Part shown: one piece after another, positions 57,200-64,000 of the stretch | Layout: the number at the start of each line of letters is the position of its first letter | Numbering within the stretch: the stretch's first letter is position 1 | Source of the DNA: Protonemura montana | Lineage: Eukaryota > Arthropoda > Insecta > Plecoptera > Nemouridae | Direction: 5' to 3' | NCBI GenBank assembly: GCA_947568835.1 | Contig: OX387609.1 | Coordinates: 15,697,708 to 15,761,707, forward strand | Length of the DNA: 64,000 bases | Made by a program: the position numbers and the translations under genes | The notes under the pieces: model-generated | What the model was told of the DNA's origin: nothing | The model's input: only the letters and a program-made list of their open reading frames with translations | Databases searched by the model: none

Positions 57200-57895
57200 G
57201 ACCGAACGGTTTGGCGCGTTGGAAACACTGGTTCTCGTGAGATCACATAAGTTAAGCAACACTGCGCTGGGTCAGGTATTGGATGGGTGACCATTATACA
57301 CATGATCAGTTCTGTTCGGGAGAGAGGTTGGAGGGATGAAAGTAAAGCAACACTGCGCTGAGTCAGGTATTGGATGGGTGACCATCATACACATGACCAG
57401 TTCTGTTCGGGAGAGAGGTTGGAGGGATGAAAGTAAAGCAACACTGCGCTGAGTCAGGTATTGGATGGGTGACCATCATACACATGACCAGTTCTGTTTG
57501 GGAGAGAGGTTGGAGGGATGAAAGTAAAGCAACACTGCGCTGAGTCAGGTATTGGATGGGTGACCATCATACACATGACCAGTTCTGTTTGGGAGAGAGG
57601 TTGGAGGGATGAAAGTTAGTACAGCAACTTCACTAGCCTTGCTTATCAACCTCTCGACAGCTTGGATTTGTGGAGGAATCCTGTTGTTCGCGTTGTACCG
57701 TTCTTCGGAAAGGACTTTTAGCCGGTGGTCCCCTTGGTGCTCTTCGACAGGAGTAGGCTACGTGCCGGCAGCGGGTTTCCCCTCCTAGGCTAGATTAGGT
57801 TCATCATCATCCACTCATTCACCGACGCCATTAGACCAGTGCCGCAGGGCCAGATGTCAAAACAGTGCGTCGTTAAACACCACAAATAAAATATT
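57200..57895 (+). mobile_element. 5S-SINE with four to five head units
   Basis: It begins CGAACGGTTTGGCGCGTTGG, has repeated type B heads, then the body (AACCTCTCGACAGCTTGG) and tail (CAAAACAGTGCGTCGTTAAA). The complete order matches 44690-45118 apart from the tandem heads. Confidence 0.88.
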
Positions 57896-58319
57896 AGGAA
57901 TTGCAGCCAATAATCTAACAGGTGTTGGGTTTGTATGTGTATGTATGTCACTTTCTGACAAGTGTCTGACGAAGATTGGGTGCTAAGATCGGGTGCTAAG
58001 GACACTTGACGTCCGACGCAGCGTAGAACCTGAATCTAGCGAGTCTGTGTCGGGAGTCGAAACGTCACGTCCTGTCAGCTATCAACAGGGCAAGCTTCCG
58101 TCGATAAGACTCTCCGCCCGAGTCATTAAGCCCCTCCCTAACAGCCATGGACCAACTTCTTGCTATCTCGGTACAGTTGCCCTGCATCTAAACGATAAGA
58201 TTTACACTCACTAGTTTCTTGTCGATACCGCTTCGCACTTGAATTGAAATAGATCACAATCCTCGATCAATTGAAGTTTAACACATGTGGCAAAGCGGCG
58301 ATTCTTCAGCAATAATGCA

Positions 58320-58925
58320 GCAGTAGGGAGGCTGAAGTTAAGCGACACTGCGCTGCGTCAGGTACTGGATGGGTGACCGTTATACACAACACCAGCCAGT
58401 GTCAAGCTGGAATGGGATGATTGAAGATAGATTTAATAAACATTTTCTGAATTCACATTCTTATATCCCTGTGATGACAATCACTATCAACGAATTATTT
58501 TTAAAACAACTTTACTCGCCTTGCTTATCAACCTCTCGACACCAACTTCACTCGCCTTGCTTATCAACCTCTTGACAGCAACTTCACTCACCTTGCTTCT
58601 CAACCTCTCGACAGCAACTTCAATCGCCTTGCTTATCAACCTCTCGACAGCAACTTCACTCGCCTTGCTTATCAACCTCTCGACAGCAACTTCACTCGCC
58701 TTGCTTATCAACCTCTCGACAGCAACTTCACTCGCCTTGCTTATCAACCTCTCGACAGCAACTTCACTCGCCTTGCTTATCAACCTCTCGACAGCATGGA
58801 TTTGTGGAGGAATCCTGTTGTTCGCGTTGTACCGTCCTTCGGAAGGGACGTTAAGCCGGTGGTCCCCTTGGTGCTCTTCGACAGGAGTAGGCTACGTGCC
58901 GGCACCGGGTTTAACCCCTCCTTCA
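58320..58925 (+). mobile_element. 5S-SINE with 36-bp body expansion
   Basis: A diverged head at 58330-58385 (AGTTAAGCGACACTGCGC, TACTGGATGGGTGACCG) precedes eight copies of a 36-bp unit (CTTCACTCGCCTTGCTTATC then AACCTCTCGACAGCAA) at 58508-58797. The normal body follows (TGGATTTGTGGAGGAATCC) to GGCTACGTGCCGGCAC. Confidence 0.85.
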
Positions 58926-58965
58926 TAAATACTTTCTGAGGCTTGGAAAGGAAGAGACTGGAAAA

Positions 58966-59046
58966 AAGTGCAACCGAACCGGGATACGAACCCGGGACCT
59001 CCCTATTGCCGGTCGGTTGCTCTTCCAACTGTGCTATCCGGACACA
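58966..59046 (-). mobile_element. Second tRNA-like sequence with Pol III-type terminator
   Basis: The minus strand reads GTCCGGATAGCACAGTTGG (box A-like), then GGGTTCGTATCCCGG (box B), ending GGTTGCACTTTTTT. The T run fits Pol III termination. It lacks a convincing anticodon loop and is probably a SINE head, not a tRNA gene. Confidence 0.5.
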
Positions 59047-59264
59047 TATATTCCTGCTTTCATCGGGTGGGTGGGATGAAGGTTCCTCTCAAGGGAGAAG
59101 AGACCGAGGTGACTCGTATGAACGAGTTCTTAACAACTCCATAATGAGATGCTAATTCAACGGCCACATGGACAGAATGGTTTGTCAATTTATCTCGAAT
59201 CCCGTTTTTATCTCAAAAGATTGACGGTCGTTGCAGGTTTTTGGTTTTTCTTTCATTTCCACGC

Positions 59265-61136
59265 AGAAGCTGAAACCAGCAAGCGGTGGTTGGGAGGGAA
59301 GCTGAAACCAGCAAGCGGTGGATGGGAGGGAAGCTGAGACCAGCAAGCGGTGGATGGGAGGGAAGCTGAAACCAGCAAGCGATGGATGGGAGGGAGCTGA
59401 AACCAGCAAGCGGTAGATGGGAGGGAAGCTGAGACCAGCAAGCGGTGGATGGGAGGGGAGCTGAAACCAGCAAGCGGTGGACGGGAGGGAAGCTGAAACC
59501 AGCAAGCGGTGGATGGGAGGGAGCTGAAACCAGCAAGCGGTGGATGGGAGGGAAGCTGAAACCAGCAAGCGGTGGATGGGAGGGAAGCTGAAACCAGCAA
59601 GCGGTGGATGGGAGGGAAGCTGAAACCAGCAAGCGGTGGATGGTAGGGAAGCTGAAACCAGCAAGCGGTGGATGGGAGGGAAGCTGAAACCAGCAAGCAG
59701 TGGATGGGAGGGGAGCTGAAACCAGCAAGCGGTGGATGGGAGGGAAGCTGAAACCAGCAAGCGGTGGATGGGAGGGGAGCTGAAACCAGCAAGCGGTGGA
59801 TGGGAGGGAAGCTGAAACCAGCAAGCGGTGGATGGGAGGGAGCTGAAACCAGCAAGCGGTGGATGGGAAGGAAGCTGAAACCAGCAAGCGGTGGATGGGA
59901 GGGGAGCTGAAACCAGCAAGCGATGGATGGGAGGGAAGCTGAAACCAGCAAGCGGTGGATGGGAGGGAAGCTGAAACCAGCAAGCGGTGGATGGGAGGGA
60001 AGCTGAAACCAGCAAGCGATGGAAGGGAGGGAGCTGAAACCAGCAAGCGGTGGATGGGAGGGAGCTGAAACCAGCAAGCGGTGGATGGGAGGGAAGCTGA
60101 AACCAGCAAGCGGTGGATGGGAGGGAAGCTGAAACCAGCAAGCGGTGGATGGGAGGGAAGCTGAAACCAGCAAGCGGTGGATGGGATGGAAGCTGAGACC
60201 AGCAAGCGGTGGATGGGAGGGAAGCTGAAACCAGCAAGCGGTGGATGGGAGGGAAGCTGAAACCAGCAAGCGGTGGATGGGAGGGAAGCTGAAACCAGCA
60301 AGCGGTGGATGGGAGGGAAGCTGAAACCAGCAAGCGGTGGATGGGAGGGAAGCTGAAACCAGCAAGCGGTGGATGGGAGGGGAGCTGAAACCAGCAAGCG
60401 GTGGATGGGAGGGAAGCTGAAACCAGCAAGCGGTGGATGGGAGGGAAGCTGAAACCAGCAAGCGGTGGATGGGAGGGGAGCTGAAACCAGCAAGCGATGG
60501 ATGGGAGGGAAGCTGAAACCAGCAAGCGGTGGATGGGAGGGAAGCTGAAACCAGCAAGTGGTGGATGGGAGGGAAGCTGAAACCAGCAAGCGATGGAAGG
60601 GAGGGAGCTGAAACCAGCAAGCGGTGGATGGGAGGGAGCTGAAACCAGCAAGCGGTGGATGGGAGGGAAGCTGAAACCAGCAAGCGGTGGATGGGAGGGA
60701 AGCTGAAACCAGCAAGCGGTGGATGGGAGGGAAGCTGAAACCAGCAAGCGATGGATGGGAGGGAAGCTGAAACCAGCAAGCGGTGGATGGGAGGGAGCTG
60801 AAACCAGCAAGCGGTGGATGGGAGGGAAGCTGAAACCAGCAAGCGGTGGATGGGAGGGAAGCTGAAACCAGCAAGCGGTGGATGGGAGGGAAGCTGAAAC
60901 CAGCAAGCGGTGGATGGGAGGGAAGCTGAGACCAGCAAGCGATGGATGGGAGGGAAGCTGAAACCAGCAAGCGGTGGACGGGAGGGAAGCTGAGACCAGC
61001 AAGCGATGGATGGGAGGGGAGCTGAAACCAGCAAGCGGTGGATGGGAGGGGAGCTGAGACCAGCAAGCGGTGGATGGGAGGGAGCTGAAACCAGCAAGCG
61101 GTGGATGGGAGGGAAGCTGAGACCAGCAAGCGATGG
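59265..61136. repeat. 31/32-bp tandem array, about 58 copies
   Basis: The unit is GAAGCTGAAACCAGCAAGCG followed by GTGGATGGGAGG. Some units lose one base (GGAGCTG). All three minus-strand frames stay open over about 600 codons because the unit contains no stop in any of them. Low-complexity, not genes. Confidence 0.95.
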
Positions 61137-61500
61137 ATTCTGATAAGGCTTGCCATGAAGCTTGCAGCAGCAAGTTTATGTATTTCTAGTTGAAAACTTG
61201 TGAAACACAAACTTGGAAACGAATAATTCGTAGTGTTTAACGACGCACTGTTAGAGCAACGTCACTGACATGCTGGTGCCGGTGAATGAGTGATTGTCTT
61301 TTGAATGACGCCCCCGGATCTCGTCTCTTTAACTGCGACCCACGCGTAGCTTCCTCCGAGCGCCGAGCTAACGTTGGACGGCGGCGACGACGACGCACTT
61401 GGAATCTCTAATGCAGTCAATTGGCTGGTGACAAGCAGCAGCAATCAACGATAGCACAGGCTCAACACACAAATATTCTTAGAAGATTAACTTTCAGTTT
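61137..61500. other. Short unassigned spacer
   Basis: A frame at 61262-61444 (minus, 60 codons) has no recognised domain. Nothing else seen. Confidence 0.35.
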
Positions 61501-62000
61501 TTTATTATTAACAACACTATAACCGTCTCAAAAATTGATGCCCAAACGGGGACTCAAACCCCGATCTCCACCTTTCGCGGGTGTTGCTCTGAACCATTAA
61601 GCTATCTGGACACTGGCTTTTTGAGACGATTTTAGTGTATTTGATGAGAATGAAATGAGATGAGAAATAAGATTTCATCCTAATACAGCAACGAATCCAA
61701 CGTCAAATTGGAGTTACTCGAGATTGACAGGTTGAGACGTGATATAGCGTCACTAGAATCAGAGTGACTGTGAGTATTCACAGCCTCTTGGTTCTACTCC
61801 TTGGAGATCCGTCATTCTCATCAAATACACTAAAATCATCTCAAAAAGCCAGTGTCCAAAAAGCTCAATGGTTCAGAGCAACACCCGCGACAGGTGGAGA
61901 TCGGGGTTCGAGTCCGCGTTTGGACATCAATTTTTGAGACGGTTATAGTGTTGTTAATAATAAAAAAAACCGCGCACTGCAAGCGTTTGCAATTTAAAAA
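61500..62000. mobile_element. Inverted pair of tRNA-like elements
   Basis: A minus-oriented tRNA-like head (61548-61615) and a plus-oriented one (61853-61925, GGGGTTCGAGTCCGCG) flank the shared body (GTGATATAGCGTCACTAG at 61739-61756). Both carry AACACTATAACCGTCT tails on their outer sides. Confidence 0.7.
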
Positions 62001-62059
62001 AGAGTTCATCCTAACTTTCAGTATATTCTTGCTCGTAATAGTAGAAGAGCAATCGAATA

Positions 62060-63130
62060 GTTCTGATATAAATTCGCAGAGATACACTAAAATCGTCTCA
62101 AAAAGCCAGTGTCCAAGTAGTTAGAGCAACACCCGTGACAGGTGGAGATCGGGGTCCAAGTAGCTCAATTGGTTAGAGCAACACCCGCGACAGGTGGAGA
62201 TCGGGGTCCAAGTAGCTCAATTGGTTTGAGCAACACCTGCGACAGGTGGAGATCGGGGTCCAAGTAGCTCAATTGGTTAGAGCAACACCCGCGACAGGTG
62301 GAGATCGGGGTCCAAGTAGCTCAATTGGTTAGAGCAACACCCACGACAGGTGGAGATCGGGGTCCAAGTAGCTCAATTGGTTAGAGCAACACCCGCGACA
62401 GGTGGAGATCGGGGTTCAAGTAGCTCAATTGGTTAGAGCAACACCCGCGACAGGTGGAGATCGGGGTCCAAGTAGCTCAATTGGTTAGAGCAACACCCGC
62501 GACAGGTGGAGATCAGGGTCCAAGTAGCTCAATTGGTTTGAGCAACACCTGCGACAGGTGGAGATCGGGGTCCAAGTAGCTCAATTGGTTAGAGCAACAC
62601 CCACGACAGGTGGAGATCGGGGTCCAAGTAGCTTAATTGGTTAGAGCAACACCCACGACAGGTGGAGATCGGGGTCCAAGTAGCTCAATTGGTTAGAGCA
62701 ACACCCGCGACAGGTGGAGATCAGGGTCCAATTAGCTCAATTGGTTAGAGCAACACCCGCGACAGGTGGAGATCGGGGTCCAAGTAGCTCAATTGGTTAG
62801 AGCAACACCCACGACAGGTGGAGATCGGGGTTCAAGTAGCTCAATTGGTTAGAGCAACACCCGCGACAGGTGGAGATCGGGGTTCAAGTAGCTCAATTGG
62901 TTAGAGCAACACCCACGACAGGTGGAGATCAGGGTCCAATTAGCTCAATTGGTTAGAGCAACACCCGCGACAGGTGGAGATCGGGGTTCAAGTAGCTCAA
63001 TTGGTTAGAGCAACACCCGCGACAGGTGGAGATCGGGGTTCGAATCCCTGTTTGAGCATCATTTTTAGAGACGGTTATAGTGTTCATAATAATAAAATAC
63101 CCCGCGCATTGCGAGAGTTTGCAATTTAAA
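62060..63130 (+). mobile_element. tRNA-like element with 52-bp head expanded about 18 times
   Basis: The unit is GTCCAAGTAGCTCAATTGGT, TAGAGCAACACCCGCGACAG, GTGGAGATCGGG. Each unit includes a box A-like TAGCTCAATTGGTTAGAGC. Only the last unit (62995-63060) continues into a complete box B, GGGGTTCGAATCCC, followed by the element's normal tail. The first unit is shortened to 43 bp. Confidence 0.9.
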
Positions 63131-63387
63131 AAAGATTTCAACCAAAATGGCGTTTTTTAAAGCTCTAAGGAGCCGAGTTTCTTGTTGTGTAGAGACGTCT
63201 TGGCTTGGCATGTGAAGCAGTAATGTAACGAGTTTTGTGAGAAATCTTCAGTCTTGCAAATCTCATACAGATTTGCGAGATCTTGGAGTCTGAGTTGGTT
63301 TGTGTTATCTTGTTTTATTATTTGCTGTGACAGCCACCAGCCCTAATCTCCCGGAGAATGTGGGAGGCGCGAAGCAGGAGACAGAAC
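63131..63387. other. Spacer, nothing recognised
   Basis: No coding or repeat signal that I can support. Confidence 0.3.
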
Positions 63388-63860
63388 CCATTCAATACCT
63401 GACCGAGCGCAGTGTTGCTTAACTTCGGTGATCTCACGAGGACCGGTGTTTCCATCACGCCTAACCGTTCGGTGGTCACCCATCCAATACCTGACCCAGC
63501 GCAGTGTTGCTTAACTTCGGTGATCTCACGAGGACCGGTGTTTCCAACACGCCAAACAGTTCGGTGGTCACCCATCCAATACCTGACCCAGCGCAATGTT
63601 GCTTAACTTCGGTGATCTCACGAGGACCGGTGTTGCCAACACGCCAAACCGTTCGGTGGTCACCCATCCAATACCTGACCCAGCGCAGTGTTGCTTAACT
63701 TCAGTGATCTTACGAGGATCGGTGTTTCCATCACGCCAAACCGTTCGGTGGTCACCCATCCAATACCTGACCCAGCGCAGTGTTGCTTAACTTCGGTGAT
63801 CTCACAAGGACCGGTGTTTCCAACACGCCAAACAGTTCGGTGGTCACCCATCCAATATTC
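63388..63860 (-). repeat. 92-bp array of 5S-SINE head (type A), about 5 copies
   Basis: Same unit and orientation as 10808-11635 and 44033-44523. Small changes (CATCACGCC, TTACGAGGATC) distinguish units. Confidence 0.9.
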
Positions 63861-63904
63861 AGTGGTGTGTAGCGGTCCCGACTTATTTAGCTGGTCAAGC
63901 CATT

Positions 63905-64000
63905 TCACCTGATCCGAACACAACAACCAGTCCCACATGGGATTGCGACCCCATCCGACCCCCGCGACTTTGAAAGTCTGGTATGTGCACGTGACTCCTT
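63905..64000 (-). CDS. Possible exon at right edge, unidentified
   Basis: The minus strand is open from the right edge and reads YQTFKVAGVGWGRNP, then MWDWLLCSDQ, followed by a CAG/GTGAAA donor-like site at about 63920. The composition looks protein-like (Trp, Gly, Cys), but I do not recognise a family and cannot see an acceptor. Confidence 0.25.
   Translation of the reverse strand, partial: KESRAHTRLSKSRGSDGVAIPCGTGCCVRIR

Noticed and set aside
61853..61925. Functional tRNA genes (also at 6660, 26745, 62995)
   Set aside because: Weak acceptor stem pairing, no U33 in the anticodon loop, and fixed SINE body and tail at all copies.

Overview
This is a eukaryotic nuclear window. Split coding exons with GT/AG junctions, poly(A) signals, LINE and SINE remains and the gene families all point to an arthropod, most likely an insect. 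The family evidence is an Hr83-like NR2E nuclear receptor, a secreted two-domain C-type lectin, a DUF229 protein, a RhoL-like GTPase and a short TTAGG run. I cannot name the species. Six genes can be rebuilt with exact reading-phase closure across every intron, apart from eL42 (only its last exon is inside) and the single-exon TMEM203.

Layout, left to right. A Merlin/IS1595-type transposase (1-797, minus) runs off the left edge. Next come the last exon of ribosomal protein eL42 (1586-1781, plus) and a five-exon two-domain C-type lectin (4965-12706, plus). An eight-exon NR2E-family nuclear receptor follows (13649-25278, minus), with an intact TMEM203 gene (14492-14893, plus) nested antisense in its last intron. 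A six-exon DUF229 protein occupies 33619-45557 (minus). A four-exon nuclear cap-binding protein 20 gene (47479-49417, plus) and a four-exon RhoL-like small GTPase (51701-54738, minus) come next. The last 9 kb hold only repeats, plus one possible exon at the right edge.

The dominant feature is tandem repetition. By my tally of the listed arrays, about a third of the window is satellite-like DNA with units of 15, 15, 21, 32, 36, 47, 49, 52, 54, 61, 68, 70, 91/92 and 114 bp, mostly inside introns. Most of the larger introns of the nuclear receptor, the DUF229 gene and the lectin contain a different array. Many arrays are local expansions of pieces of three dispersed elements also present here as non-expanded copies: a 5S-rRNA-headed SINE (reference copy 44690-45118), a tRNA-like-headed element (6550-6990) and a fold-back MITE of about 420 bp (25697-26121 and others). 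A fourth kind of expansion has copied the end of a RhoL exon together with its 5' splice site.

LINE remains are frequent. Most are 3' ends still encoding the tail of the reverse-transcriptase ORF; two are decayed reverse-transcriptase core fragments. The genes do not form an obvious pathway (ribosome, mRNA cap binding, signalling, transcription, secreted lectin), so the window reads as ordinary gene neighbours embedded in very active local repeat amplification.
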